This document shows positions 31,836 to 40,985 of a stretch of DNA of 64,000 bases, piece by piece (position 1 is the first letter of the stretch; every line of letters begins with the position of its first letter). The DNA is taken from positions 23,938-87,937 of the forward strand of contig PCXQ01000007.1 of NCBI GenBank assembly GCA_002794035.1, given 5' to 3'. This DNA is from Candidatus Yanofskybacteria bacterium CG10_big_fil_rev_8_21_14_0_10_36_16. Lineage in GTDB: Bacteria > Patescibacteria > Paceibacteria > 2-02-FULL-40-12 > IGHO2-01-FULL-4-A. Made by a program: the position numbers and the translations under genes. The notes beneath the pieces are model-generated. The model did no database searches, was not told the origin of the DNA, and worked only from the letters and a program-made list of their open reading frames with translations.

Positions 31836-33968
31836 ATGCACAAAAAAGAAAACATGAAAACAATCTGGCTAAAAAGAACTTTTATAGTCCTTTTTAGTTT
31901 GTTTGTATTAGGTTTAGCGCTTTCTGTCAGCGTTTTTTTATATTATTCAAGGCAAATACCTGATCCAAACGTTATTTCTTCTAGAAGAATCAGTGAGTCC
32001 ACAAAAATATACGCCCAAGACGGCGAAACACTTCTTTACAACATTCATGGCGAAGAAAAGAGAACTATTATTCCCTGGGAAGAAATCTCTGACGATGTTA
32101 AAAATGCCACACTAGTAGCAGAAGATGCTGACTTTTACACACACAAAGGTTTGGATATTAGAGGTATTTTAAGAGCTTTTTACAAAAACATTGTCGGTTT
32201 AGAAGTATCCCAAGGAGGTTCAACAATTACTCAGCAACTAATAAAAAATTCTCTTCTTAGTAACGAGAGGGTTCTTTCAAGAAAAATAAAAGAGGCTGTG
32301 CTATCTGTTGAGATTGAACGAAGGTTTTCTAAAGACGAAATATTTTGGATGTATTTAAACCAAATTCCTTATGGATCAAATGCTTATGGAATAGAGGCGG
32401 CTAGTCAAACTTTTTTTGATAAAACAGCTAATGAATTAACCCTATCTGAAGCAGCTCTGCTCGCAGCACTACCAAATGCTCCTTCTTATTATTCGCCTTA
32501 TGGTAACCACTACCCAGAACTCATAGCAAGAAGAGATTTTATATTGGAATCAATGCTTAGAAATAATTATATTAATCAAGATGAGTTTAGAGAGGCAGTG
32601 GAAGAACAGCCATCTTTCCAACCTCCTAGAGATATTATAGTAGCACCTCATTTTGTAATAATGGTTAGAGAATACTTAACCAGAAAATACGGAGAGGATA
32701 TTGTCCAAAATGGAGGTCTTCAAGTTGTAACAACCCTAGATCACAAATTACAGTCCCTGGCTGAGGATGTCATATCAAAACACGCAGATGACATCAAGAC
32801 ACGTTTTAATGCAGGAAACGCCGCATTGACCGCTGTAGACCCTAGAACAGGCAAAATTTTAGCCATGGTAGGATCAAAAGATTACTTTGATGTTATAAAC
32901 GAAGGAAACTTTAATGTTGCTACAGCATTAAGACAACCGGGTTCTGCTTTTAAGCCCTTTGCTTATATGACAGCTGTTGAAAAAGGATTTACTGATTCAA
33001 CTATTGTTTTCGACCTTCTCACTGAATTCAACCCCGAGTGTGAGCCCGGAGCTTTTCAAGAAAAAGATAGATATGGTATAGATTGTTACCACCCCAAAAA
33101 CTATTCGGGTGTTTTCAAGGGACCTGTAACACTCCGACAAAGTTTAGCCCAATCACTAAACATACCCTCAGTAAAAATACTACACCTTGCAGGTATTAAT
33201 AAGACAATAGAAAATGCAAAAAAAATGGGAATAACATCCCTAACAGAACCTGAAAGATATGGTCTATCATTAGTTTTAGGAGGTGCTGAGGTTAGGTTGG
33301 TTGATATAGTTTCAGCTTATGGAGTTCTAGCAAATGATGGGATTAAAAATCCCACCACTTTTATCCAAAAAGTGACAACTAGTGATGGTGTAATTCTTGA
33401 AGAATACAGAAAAAATGAAGACCGTGTAATAGATAAAAAAGTAACACGCTTAATGAATGACATTATGTCTGATAATTTATCCAGAGCACCGGTTTTTGGA
33501 TTCAATAACTATTTAAATCTTGGAGAAAGGCCTGTTGCAGCAAAAACAGGAACAACACAAGAAAACCGTGATGCTTGGCTAATAGGATACACTCCGTCAC
33601 TTGTCGCTGGTGTCTGGTCAGGAAACAATGATAATTCCAAAATGTCAGGAACAGCAGCAGGCGCTTCTGTTGCAGGACTAATATGGAATGATTTTATGAG
33701 GAAAGCATTAGAAGGAACCCCAATTGAACAATTTCCTGATCCTGACCCATCTACAAGCTCTAAAACAATGTTAAATGGTCGTTATGTAGGTGAAAACGGG
33801 GTTCATAACATATTATACTATGTTGACAAAAACGATCCTCAAGGACCAATACCATCAAATCCATATACAGACCCCCAATATGAAAACTGGGAATCATCTG
33901 TTGCAAGATGGGCAAGTAATGTTTTTAACACCCCATCATTAATTCCTAGTCCCAGTCCTACACAATAG
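31836..33968 (+). CDS. Class A penicillin-binding protein (transglycosylase/transpeptidase)
   Basis: The enzyme polymerises and cross-links peptidoglycan at the outer face of the membrane. The 710 residues comprise a TM anchor (about 14-35), a GT51 transglycosylase domain (about 70-240, with EDADFYTHKGLD and GGSTITQQLIKN) and a transpeptidase domain (about 320-620) with the SxxK serine in PGSAFKPF (about 370), SLN in AQSLNIPSV and KTGTTQENRD. The C-terminal tail is Pro/Ser-rich. An alternative start is the ATG six codons in. It is the only wall-synthesis polymerase in the window. Confidence 0.95.
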   Translation: MHKKENMKTIWLKRTFIVLFSLFVLGLALSVSVFLYYSRQIPDPNVISSRRISESTKIYAQDGETLLYNIHGEEKRTIIPWEEISDDVKNATLVAEDADFYTHKGLDIRGILRAFYKNIVGLEVSQGGSTITQQLIKNSLLSNERVLSRKIKEAVLSVEIERRFSKDEIFWMYLNQIPYGSNAYGIEAASQTFFDKTANELTLSEAALLAALPNAPSYYSPYGNHYPELIARRDFILESMLRNNYINQDEFREAVEEQPSFQPPRDIIVAPHFVIMVREYLTRKYGEDIVQNGGLQVVTTLDHKLQSLAEDVISKHADDIKTRFNAGNAALTAVDPRTGKILAMVGSKDYFDVINEGNFNVATALRQPGSAFKPFAYMTAVEKGFTDSTIVFDLLTEFNPECEPGAFQEKDRYGIDCYHPKNYSGVFKGPVTLRQSLAQSLNIPSVKILHLAGINKTIENAKKMGITSLTEPERYGLSLVLGGAEVRLVDIVSAYGVLANDGIKNPTTFIQKVTTSDGVILEEYRKNEDRVIDKKVTRLMNDIMSDNLSRAPVFGFNNYLNLGERPVAAKTGTTQENRDAWLIGYTPSLVAGVWSGNNDNSKMSGTAAGASVAGLIWNDFMRKALEGTPIEQFPDPDPSTSSKTMLNGRYVGENGVHNILYYVDKNDPQGPIPSNPYTDPQYENWESSVARWASNVFNTPSLIPSPSPTQ

Positions 33969-33973
33969 AGAAA

Positions 33974-34246
33974 CTATTTAATGACTAGATCTTTAACTCC
34001 CTTGATTTGATCAATTATTGTTTCCTTAACTAAAAGCAATTCATTTGAGAAAGATTTATTCGTAGTGAGTATATACAATTTTTCATTTTTAGAATAAAAA
34101 TCCTTTACATATTGTAAAGGTTTTTTAATATCAGGGAATAATTCATTTATTATTTTTTTAAATTCTTGCCTAAGTTTTTTATCTTTATCTTCCTGTTTTT
34201 TGATTATCTCCTTGGTTTTACTTAAATCAAAATTTATTTTTTTCAT
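33974..34246 (-). CDS. DciA-like (DUF721) protein, putative helicase loader
   Basis: The 90 residues have a charged N-terminal helix and a C-terminal half (KLYILTTNKSFSNELLLVKETI) resembling the DUF721 strand-helix pattern. DciA proteins with this domain load DnaB in many bacteria lacking DnaC. The sequence match is weak, but the place fits: it follows dnaN and dnaA in the same direction, about 30 bases after dnaN. A small unrelated protein cannot be excluded. Confidence 0.5.
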   Translation of the reverse strand: MKKINFDLSKTKEIIKKQEDKDKKLRQEFKKIINELFPDIKKPLQYVKDFYSKNEKLYILTTNKSFSNELLLVKETIIDQIKGVKDLVIK

Positions 34247-34276
34247 CTGGTTTAAAATTTATATTTAGACATCTTA

Positions 34277-35371
34277 CTAGGAACGCAATGGCATTATAAG
34301 ATAAAGAAAACCATCTTCTTTGTCTGGGACCATTAACAATGGGCTCCCGTCTCCTGTGTGTTTTATTATCACATTTTCAGTGCTTATATTTTTTAAACCA
34401 TCAAGAAGGTAGTTATAATTAACAGTAACTTCAAATGGATTGTTTTTTAGTTCAGAACTTAGAGATGCAACCATATTACCTTTATCATTGTTTTGAGCTA
34501 TTATTTCAGTTTTATTATTTGTAACCTTTAATTTAATGTCATATATGCTTGATGAAAAAAAACCAGCAGTTCTTATACTTCTTTCAAAATCACCTTTTTT
34601 TAACCTAAGCAAAGAAACAATTTTATCTGGAATTATTTTTTTATAATCTGGATATCTACCGTCAACCAATCGGGATACAAGTTCAAAATCGTTACCATAT
34701 GCCATGATTTGATTCTCGGCTATTACAATATTTATCTTACCATTATAAGTTTCAGCTATTCTCATTAACTCTACAGCAGTTTGCCTGGGCAATATTAAAC
34801 TCCCCTTATAACTTCCGCCTTCAATATTATCAACAATTTTTTCAGACAACCTAAAACTATCAGTTGAAGCAAACTCTATTTTTTTATCACCGACATTTAT
34901 AAAAACACCGGCTAATTCAGGTCTTGTATCTGAAGGCAAAACTGAATCTATAACACTGGCGAGTGATTGTTTTAATTCTTGAGGATTAAAAGATACTTCA
35001 TTTTCTTTTTTAATTTTAGGAATAATCGGAAAATCTTCAGTACTATAACCTAGTAATTTTGTTTTATAATCTTCTGAATCAATTTTTAATGTATTGCCGT
35101 CTGTTACTAAAGATATTTTTTCATCTTTTATATTAGAAACCAGTCCTGAGAATAACCTCGCTGGAACAGCAACTTCACCATCTTTAGCAATTTTAGCTCC
35201 CAACCAACAATTTATACCTAGTTCAAGATTTGTAGCTGAAATTTTAACATTGTTTTTCTCTGTCTTTAATTTTACCGTGCTTAAAATTGGCAAAGAAACA
35301 TTTTTAGAAATTATCCTTTCTAAAATCCTGAGTGCATTATTTAATTTTTCCCTATTAACGGTAATCTGCAT
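34277..35371 (-). CDS. dnaN: DNA polymerase III sliding clamp (beta subunit)
   Basis: The clamp encircles DNA and tethers the replicative polymerase. The 364 residues match the three-domain family, starting MQITVNREKLNNALRILERI and ending in the conserved LMPLRS (here YLIMPLRS). Typical blocks such as LELGINCWLGAKI, DTRPELAGVFI and VSRLVDGRYPDY are present. It lies downstream of dnaA in the classic dnaA-dnaN order, separated by the probable origin. Confidence 0.96.
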   Translation of the reverse strand: MQITVNREKLNNALRILERIISKNVSLPILSTVKLKTEKNNVKISATNLELGINCWLGAKIAKDGEVAVPARLFSGLVSNIKDEKISLVTDGNTLKIDSEDYKTKLLGYSTEDFPIIPKIKKENEVSFNPQELKQSLASVIDSVLPSDTRPELAGVFINVGDKKIEFASTDSFRLSEKIVDNIEGGSYKGSLILPRQTAVELMRIAETYNGKINIVIAENQIMAYGNDFELVSRLVDGRYPDYKKIIPDKIVSLLRLKKGDFERSIRTAGFFSSSIYDIKLKVTNNKTEIIAQNNDKGNMVASLSSELKNNPFEVTVNYNYLLDGLKNISTENVIIKHTGDGSPLLMVPDKEDGFLYLIMPLRS

Positions 35372-35374
35372 AAT

Positions 35375-35616
35375 TATATTATTATATATTTAATTAAATA
35401 TATTATTATTATTATACCTGTTTATATCTGTATAACTCTTTTTAGTGTTTAAATACAATACTAAATGATGTGTGATGATTACTAATAACCTGTGGAAAAT
35501 ATATTTATAAAAAATGGATAATTGGTACATGGTCGGTTATCACCAAACATAGAAACTCAATATCAACATAGTTATCAGACGTGTTATACACATAATCTCA
35601 ACTTAATTTACCTTAA
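35375..35616. other. Probable chromosomal replication origin (oriC)
   Basis: The dnaA-dnaN spacer has a very AT-rich tract (35375-35415, TTAATTAAATATATTATTAT) that could unwind. It carries DnaA-box-like 9-mers: TTATACACA (35584-35592, consensus TTATNCACA), TGTGGAAAA (35491-35499, the reverse of TTTTCCACA), and weaker TTATCACCA (35538) and TTATCAGAC (35572). Position between dnaA and dnaN and next to rpmH-rnpA fits a bacterial origin. Binding was not tested. Confidence 0.7.
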
Positions 35617-36987
35617 TTAGGCATCAAAAGTTTGGTATATTTTTTCCTTTATTAATGTTAATTCTTGCTTTGTTCTTTGATCAGCGTCTTCTTCTGCTTT
35701 TATTTTTTCATATCCATGAATAATTGTAGAGTGATCTCTGTTTCCAAGCTTTGATCCTATCTCAGGGAAAGAATATTTTGTCTCCTCTCTTAATAAAAAC
35801 ATGCAAACCTGTCTTGGTCTCACAACTTCTTTTTTACGGCTCCTTTTTACAATATCATTTATTGAAACATCATAAAAATCAGATACCGCTTTAAGTATTG
35901 TCTGGTGGGTGGTTTTCTTAAATGGAGTACTTAAGTAAGCAGCAAGAAGTTTTTTAACTTCCTTAAAGTTTGGTATTTTGTTGTAGATTTGACTAAAAGC
36001 ATAAATTCTATTTAGTGCTCCCTCTAACTCTCTAACATTTCTTTGTATGTTTGTTGCAATATAGGACAACGATTGATCGTCTATATCAAAATCTTTTTGT
36101 GTTGCTTTTAACTTTAATATAGCAAGACGTGTTTCAAAATCAGGTATACCAATATCTGCTATCATTCCACCTTCAAATCTTGACCTAAGTCTTTCTTCTA
36201 ATGTTGGTATGGCACTAGGAGGCCTGTCTGAAGATAATATTATTTGTTTATTTTTACTATAAAGCTCATTAAATGTTGAGAATATTATTTCTTGAGTTTT
36301 TTCTTTTCCAGCTACAAACTGAATATCATCTATTATTAGTAAATCTAAAAGACAATATTTTTGTTTTAAATCCTCTATTGTTTTGTTTTTTAATGAATCT
36401 AAAATTTCAGCGGTGATTTTCTCTGCTGGTGTGTAAAGTATTTTACAACTGGGATCTTTTGAGAATATTTTGTTACCAATTGAGTGTAAAAGATGAGTTT
36501 TTCCTAAACCAACTCCGCCATAAAGAAATAAAGGGTTATAAGTTTTACCTAGATTTTTTACAACTGCTAAACTTGCTGCGTGAGCCAATTCATTGTTTGA
36601 ACCAACTATGAAGAAATCGAAAGTATATCTTTTGTTTAGGTTGTTAGTCTTGTTAACCTCTAAATCTGCAGACTCCTTTTTAACAGATTCATTTTTTATA
36701 AATTGAGCAAAGTCGCCTTTTTGAATTCTTTCAGCTAAATTGCCACCTCCGATAGTGTATTTTATTTCTCTTACTTCGGGCTTAACATCTCCAATTATTT
36801 TAAAAATTGTTTTATTAAACTTCTTTTCCAGCCACTCTTTAGCAAAACCATTGGGGACATTAATTAAAATAGCAGTATCACTACTTGAAACAATTGATGT
36901 GTTTTTAAACCAGGTAGTAAAATTTGCCTTAGATAAAGACAATTCCATCTCATCTAAAACAATTTTCCACAATTCTTGATTTGTCAT
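35617..36987 (-). CDS. dnaA: Chromosomal replication initiator DnaA
   Basis: DnaA binds origin boxes as an ATP-dependent filament and opens the duplex. The 456 residues include domain I (about 1-80), a linker, the AAA+ domain with Walker A GGVGLGKTH (about 157) and Walker B LLIIDDIQF (about 220), and a C-terminal domain IV with the DNA-binding signature RPRQVCMFLLREETKYSF and NRDHSTIIHGYEKI. No Shine-Dalgarno is visible. The gene is transcribed away from rpmH. Confidence 0.97.
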   Translation of the reverse strand: MTNQELWKIVLDEMELSLSKANFTTWFKNTSIVSSSDTAILINVPNGFAKEWLEKKFNKTIFKIIGDVKPEVREIKYTIGGGNLAERIQKGDFAQFIKNESVKKESADLEVNKTNNLNKRYTFDFFIVGSNNELAHAASLAVVKNLGKTYNPLFLYGGVGLGKTHLLHSIGNKIFSKDPSCKILYTPAEKITAEILDSLKNKTIEDLKQKYCLLDLLIIDDIQFVAGKEKTQEIIFSTFNELYSKNKQIILSSDRPPSAIPTLEERLRSRFEGGMIADIGIPDFETRLAILKLKATQKDFDIDDQSLSYIATNIQRNVRELEGALNRIYAFSQIYNKIPNFKEVKKLLAAYLSTPFKKTTHQTILKAVSDFYDVSINDIVKRSRKKEVVRPRQVCMFLLREETKYSFPEIGSKLGNRDHSTIIHGYEKIKAEEDADQRTKQELTLIKEKIYQTFDA

Positions 36988-37362
36988 AAGTTTAAGATAA
37001 TATCTAAACTCTATCTCTGTTTCAAGTGATATTTTAACGTTATATTAATTATTTTTAAAACAGATTGTATTATTATGGACCGAGTTTAGTATTCAGCTTT
37101 GTTCTTATTATAGTCAGTTTTTTAAACTCCCGATACAAATTAGTTGATAACCTGTTAATATATTGGGTATAAGTAATAAAATAATATATAAAACGTTTAA
37201 AATATTATAATGGAAACAGTTTTTTAAAGATTAAAGTATTTATTTTGTAAATTAAACAAAAACCGCAGTAAAAAACATGATTTAAACCTGCGGTTTTGTG
37301 TAATAAAATTTAAGGTAGTTCATTTTGACTAAAATGGTTTTTTAATATAATATAGGTGTATT
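36988..37362. other. dnaA-rpmH intergenic region
   Basis: The 375-base AT-rich gap contains an imperfect DnaA-box-like TTGATAACC, a terminator-like hairpin (37257-37298) and -10-like TATAAT boxes on both strands, but no strong promoter or gene. It could contribute to the origin. Confidence 0.4.
37257..37298. terminator. Hairpin between dnaA and rpmH
   Basis: AACCGCAG and CTGCGGTT enclose a 19-base AT-rich loop with A and T runs outside the stem. The direction is unclear, as no gene ends here. Confidence 0.5.
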
Positions 37363-37509
37363 ATGACAAGATCAAAAGCGACGACTTATCGTCCCAAAAA
37401 AGAAAAAAGGAAAAAGAAACACGGTTTCCTGGCTAGAAAGAAATCAAATAACGGTAAAAAAGTATTAAGCAGGAGAATGAGAAAGGGCAGGAAGAGATTA
37501 ACGGTGTAG
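37363..37509 (+). CDS. rpmH: 50S ribosomal protein L34
   Basis: The 48 residues include the family core YRPKKEKRKKKHGFLARKKS and end in MRKGRKRLTV. L34 is a small basic protein of the large subunit. A seven-residue extension (TRSKATT) precedes the usual start region. rpmH-rnpA-yidD-yidC-jag is the classical order beside the origin. No Shine-Dalgarno is visible. Confidence 0.95.
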   Translation: MTRSKATTYRPKKEKRKKKHGFLARKKSNNGKKVLSRRMRKGRKRLTV

Positions 37510-37511
37510 TA

Positions 37512-37562
37512 GAGGGTGTAAAATCCAAACTTTTTATATAACAGTTTGGATTTTACACCCTC
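37512..37562 (+). promoter_or_regulatory. Perfect 20-bp stem-loop abutting the rnpA start codon
   Basis: GAGGGTGTAAAATCCAAACT (37512-37531) and its exact complement (37543-37562) enclose 11 bases. The stem ends at the base before the rnpA ATG, and rpmH stops three bases before it begins. It may be a processing site or a translational control; no T-run follows, so it is not a standard terminator. Confidence 0.75.
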
Positions 37563-37913
37563 ATGTCTTTACCGATAAATCTTAGATTAAAAAAGAATTC
37601 AGACTTTCAGAAAGTTATAAAAAATGGAAAATCCGTTAACGGGGAGTTTTTATTTATTAAATTTGTTAAAAATGAATTAGACCATTCAAGATTCGGCATA
37701 GTTGTTTCATCAAAAGTATCAAGCAAAGCAACTGCAAGAAATAAAATTAAAAGGAGAATCTCTGAATCAATTTCACCTATTTACAAAAAACAAAAAACAA
37801 ATCTTGATATTGTTGTTATTTCTATTCCGCGTATCTTAGAAAAAACCCAAAAAGAAATCAAGAGTAAATTGGATGAAATACTAAACAAAGTTTTTAGTCA
37901 ATACAAAAAATAA
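37563..37913 (+). CDS. rnpA: Ribonuclease P protein component
   Basis: The protein cofactor of RNase P helps bind and cleave pre-tRNA 5' leaders. The 116 residues contain the family pattern: RLKKNSDFQKVIKNGKS, FGIVVSSKVSSKATARNKIKRRISES (the RNR-type motif) and a terminal LDEILNKVF. The ATG directly follows a perfect stem-loop and has no Shine-Dalgarno. The RNase P RNA gene is not found in this window. Confidence 0.93.
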   Translation: MSLPINLRLKKNSDFQKVIKNGKSVNGEFLFIKFVKNELDHSRFGIVVSSKVSSKATARNKIKRRISESISPIYKKQKTNLDIVVISIPRILEKTQKEIKSKLDEILNKVFSQYKK

Positions 37914-37937
37914 AACAATTATTTTTAAAAAAAATAA

Positions 37938-38159
37938 ATGAAAAAAATATTATTTAAATTCATAGATTTTTATAAAGCAATGTTTTCTCCTTTTATTCAC
38001 ACGCTTTATCCCTTGAATGGTTGTAAATTTTATCCAACTTGCTCAGAGTATTCGCATGATGTTATTGAAAAGCACGGAGTTATAAAAGGCGTAGGAAAGT
38101 CCGTATGGAGAATTTTAAGATGTAACCCTCTTTCCCAAGGCGGGATAGACCAAGCGTGA
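37938..38159 (+). CDS. yidD: YidD membrane-protein insertion factor
   Basis: The 73 residues show the YidD core GCKFYPTCSEYSHDVIEKHG and ILRCNPLSQGG, with three conserved cysteines. YidD assists YidC in membrane protein insertion. It ends in TGA, showing that TGA is a stop in this genome. The position between rnpA and yidC is typical. Confidence 0.95.
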   Translation: MKKILFKFIDFYKAMFSPFIHTLYPLNGCKFYPTCSEYSHDVIEKHGVIKGVGKSVWRILRCNPLSQGGIDQA

Positions 38160-38280
38160 TAATTTGTAGTAGAGTATTAAAATAACATAATTATTTTAAT
38201 TAAGAATTTCCGATGTTTTAAATTGAGACTCTTAGATAAATAAATCAAGGAACTCAAAAGATTGTCGGGATTTAGACACA

Positions 38281-39000
38281 GTGTCTTTTTTATTTAACGA
38301 ACTTCTTTTTAGACCAATATTTAATATTTTAGTTTTTCTATACGACGTCATACCGGGCAATGATTTTGGTGTAGCAATAATAATATTAACAATATTAATT
38401 AAGCTCATATTTTTCCCTCTCACAGCAAAGTCGTTGGTTGCACAGAGAAAATTATCCGAACTTCAACCTAAAGTAAAAGAACTACAGGAAAAATATAAAA
38501 ACGATCGTCAAAAATTAGGAGCAGAAACGATGGCGTTATATAAACAGCATCAAATAAACCCTCTTAGTGGTTGCTTCCCTATTTTGATTCAATTGCCGGT
38601 TTTATTTGCCTTGTTTAAGGCTTTAAATATTGTTTTTGAGCCTGAAAGCCTGGATTTTGTATATGGTTTTATTTCAAATCCGGGAGCTATAAAAGAAACT
38701 TCTTTTTACTTTTTAAACCTATCGGTTAACAACCCTACCCTTGCTATTACAGCTGGTGTTTTGCAATATTTCCAAATTAAAGTATCAAATACAAACAGGC
38801 CTAAACAAGGCGATGCCGTACAAGACCCTACTCAAAAGTCTTTAAATCAAATGACAAAGCAAATGTTGTATTTTTTCCCGATTATGATTATAATTATAGC
38901 TTGGAATTTCCCTACAGGCCTAGTTCTTTATTGGGTTGTAACTACCGGACTTTCAATTGTTGAACAAAAGATTATAAATAAAAAACACTTTAGTAATTAA
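38281..39000 (+). CDS. yidC: YidC/Oxa1 membrane protein insertase
   Basis: YidC inserts membrane proteins alone or with SecYEG. The 239 residues start at GTG and lack the large periplasmic domain of proteobacterial YidC, as in Gram-positives. Hydrophobic segments lie at about 20-55, 95-115, 150-170 and 195-225. The cytoplasmic loop LSELQPKVKELQEKYKNDRQ and GCFPILIQLPVLFALFKAL are diagnostic. The gene is two bases before jag. Confidence 0.93.
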   Translation: MSFLFNELLFRPIFNILVFLYDVIPGNDFGVAIIILTILIKLIFFPLTAKSLVAQRKLSELQPKVKELQEKYKNDRQKLGAETMALYKQHQINPLSGCFPILIQLPVLFALFKALNIVFEPESLDFVYGFISNPGAIKETSFYFLNLSVNNPTLAITAGVLQYFQIKVSNTNRPKQGDAVQDPTQKSLNQMTKQMLYFFPIMIIIIAWNFPTGLVLYWVVTTGLSIVEQKIINKKHFSN

Positions 39001-39001
39001 A

Positions 39002-39493
39002 ATGAATAATGAATCAGACAATTTAGTTGTTGATTTAACCAAAAAACTCTTAGGTTTTTTGGGTTTTGATAAAAATAGTGAGGTTGAAGCTCATAATAAT
39101 GACGATGGTGTTTTAGTTTCCATAACCTCAAATGATAAAATGGGATTATTGATTGGCAAAAACGGACAAAACATAAATGCTATAGAACATCTTATAAGGA
39201 CACTAATTAACAAAAAACAGTCTAGTGAGCAATTAGACAAGTTTACCCCAATAAGATTTTCACTAGATATAAATGATTATAAAAAAATAAGATCTCAACA
39301 AGTTATAAATACTGCCCGAGATGTTGCTAATAGGGTTTCGCAAAACAGAAGGTCAGAAGCAATGTATCCTATGAATTCTTATGAAAGAAGGCTTATACAT
39401 TCCGAACTTGCTTCATATAATGACATTGAAACTGAAAGTGTCGGAGAAGAACCTAGACGAAGGGTTGTGATAAAACCTACTGTTGAAATATAA
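39002..39493 (+). CDS. Jag/KhpB-type KH-R3H RNA-binding protein
   Basis: The 163 residues contain a KH domain (about 40-90, MGLLIGKNGQNINAIEHLI) and a C-terminal R3H domain (about 95-160, with RRSEAMYPMNSYERRLIHSEL). Such proteins bind RNA and affect cell division and envelope functions. The order yidC-jag is conserved. The Jag-N domain seen in Firmicutes is absent or very short. Confidence 0.9.
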   Translation: MNNESDNLVVDLTKKLLGFLGFDKNSEVEAHNNDDGVLVSITSNDKMGLLIGKNGQNINAIEHLIRTLINKKQSSEQLDKFTPIRFSLDINDYKKIRSQQVINTARDVANRVSQNRRSEAMYPMNSYERRLIHSELASYNDIETESVGEEPRRRVVIKPTVEI

Positions 39494-40934
39494 AAAACAA
39501 CCGATATTTTTAATTTTAAATTGTAAGCTCTTGTTTTTTAGAACAATATTTTCAAACTTCAGTATTGCAACTATATCCCGCCTTTTGATTGGCGGGATTA
39601 GTTTGATTATAGTGGCTATGTTAACAAGACATCTTGGTCCTGATGGTTATGGTGATTACAACACTATATTTGCTTATATTTTTTTATTTGTAACAGGAGC
39701 TGATCTTGGTCTGTACACTGTATTAACTAGAGAAATATCAAGACCTGGTGCAGACGAAGAAAAAATAATAGGTAATATATTTACCATTCGATTAGGGGCA
39801 ATATTATTAGGGGCTGTTGTGGCAAACATAATAGCTGTTTTTTTGCCTTATTCTGGTTTAGTTAAGTTAGGAATTTTTATTGGGACCATATTCATGGTTT
39901 TGTCATCATTGGGTCAGGTTTTGATGGGGATTTTTCAAAAAAGACTTAGGGTTTACTTAGTTTCAGCAGCCGACTTGATAGCAAGAATAGTTCAATTGTT
40001 TTTAATATTTTTACTTATCTTTCTAAAAGCACCATTTTTGTTTTTTATAGGAGTTGTGGTAATTTCTGAAGTTATACATTTTGTCTCTATATTTATGTTT
40101 GCTTTAAAGCTGGTTAAAATCAGAGTTCTTTTTGATCTTGATTATTGGAAGGAGGTTTTTAAAATCGCATTACCGATAGCTGCATCTTTGGTTTTTGTTT
40201 TAATCTATTTTAAGATAGATACATTTTTGTTGTCCATAATGAAACAACCATATGATGTAGGTGTCTATTCTGTTGCTTATAAAATACTTGAGTTTGTGAT
40301 ATTTTTCCCGGCAATTTATCTAGGTCTTGTTATGCCGGTTTTATCAAAATATGCAATATCGAATAAAGATAAATTTAAAGAACTATTCAAAAAAATTTTT
40401 AATAACCTTTCTGTTTTTGGATTGCCTTTGGCGGCAATTATTTTTACTGCTCCGGACCAGATTGCGGTAGTTCTTGGGGGAAGTCAGTTTTTAGAATCTG
40501 GATCTGTTTTACAAATATTAAGCATTGCAGTTTTGCTTATATTTTTTGGAAACCTCGGAGGGCACGCACTTGTTGCTCTAAACTTACAAAAGAAGGGTAT
40601 GTGGATATATATGTTGGGCATGGTTATTAATCTTATGGGAAATATTATTTATATTCCTAAGTATTCTTTTGTTGCAGCTGCTTGGACGACAGTAATTACT
40701 GAAATTATAGTTACTATTACTATGTTTTATATTATAAAAAAACACATAAAACTTGTTCCTGATTTCGATATACTCCTTAAATCTTTATTCGCAAGTTTAA
40801 TAATAGGAAGTCTTATATATATATTAAATCCAAGCAATATCTTTTTTGTGGGGTTAATTTCCCTAATTTACTTACCAGCGATATATCTATTTGGAGGAAT
40901 TAAAAAAGAAGATTTTGTATCTTTGGTTGGTTAA
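39483..40934 (+). CDS. Polysaccharide flippase (Wzx/MATE-like, MOP superfamily)
   Basis: The 483-residue protein has about twelve to fourteen hydrophobic segments and the N-terminal pattern LTRHLGPDGYGDYNTIFAYI of O-antigen/teichoic acid flippases. These move lipid-linked sugars across the membrane. The TTG start at 39483 overlaps jag by 11 bases; a later start near the TTG at about 39531 is possible. It may form the end of the rpmH-yidC operon and is followed by a bidirectional terminator. Confidence 0.88.
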   Translation: MKYKKQPIFLILNCKLLFFRTIFSNFSIATISRLLIGGISLIIVAMLTRHLGPDGYGDYNTIFAYIFLFVTGADLGLYTVLTREISRPGADEEKIIGNIFTIRLGAILLGAVVANIIAVFLPYSGLVKLGIFIGTIFMVLSSLGQVLMGIFQKRLRVYLVSAADLIARIVQLFLIFLLIFLKAPFLFFIGVVVISEVIHFVSIFMFALKLVKIRVLFDLDYWKEVFKIALPIAASLVFVLIYFKIDTFLLSIMKQPYDVGVYSVAYKILEFVIFFPAIYLGLVMPVLSKYAISNKDKFKELFKKIFNNLSVFGLPLAAIIFTAPDQIAVVLGGSQFLESGSVLQILSIAVLLIFFGNLGGHALVALNLQKKGMWIYMLGMVINLMGNIIYIPKYSFVAAAWTTVITEIIVTITMFYIIKKHIKLVPDFDILLKSLFASLIIGSLIYILNPSNIFFVGLISLIYLPAIYLFGGIKKEDFVSLVG

Positions 40935-40937
40935 TTT

Positions 40938-40971
40938 GAATAAAAAACCCGCCTAGGCGGGTTTTTTATTC
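40938..40971. terminator. Bidirectional terminator
   Basis: AAAAAACCCGCC and GGCGGGTTTTTT are exact complements around TA, between two convergent transcripts. Confidence 0.9.
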
Positions 40972-40985
40972 GAGTCTCTAATAGT

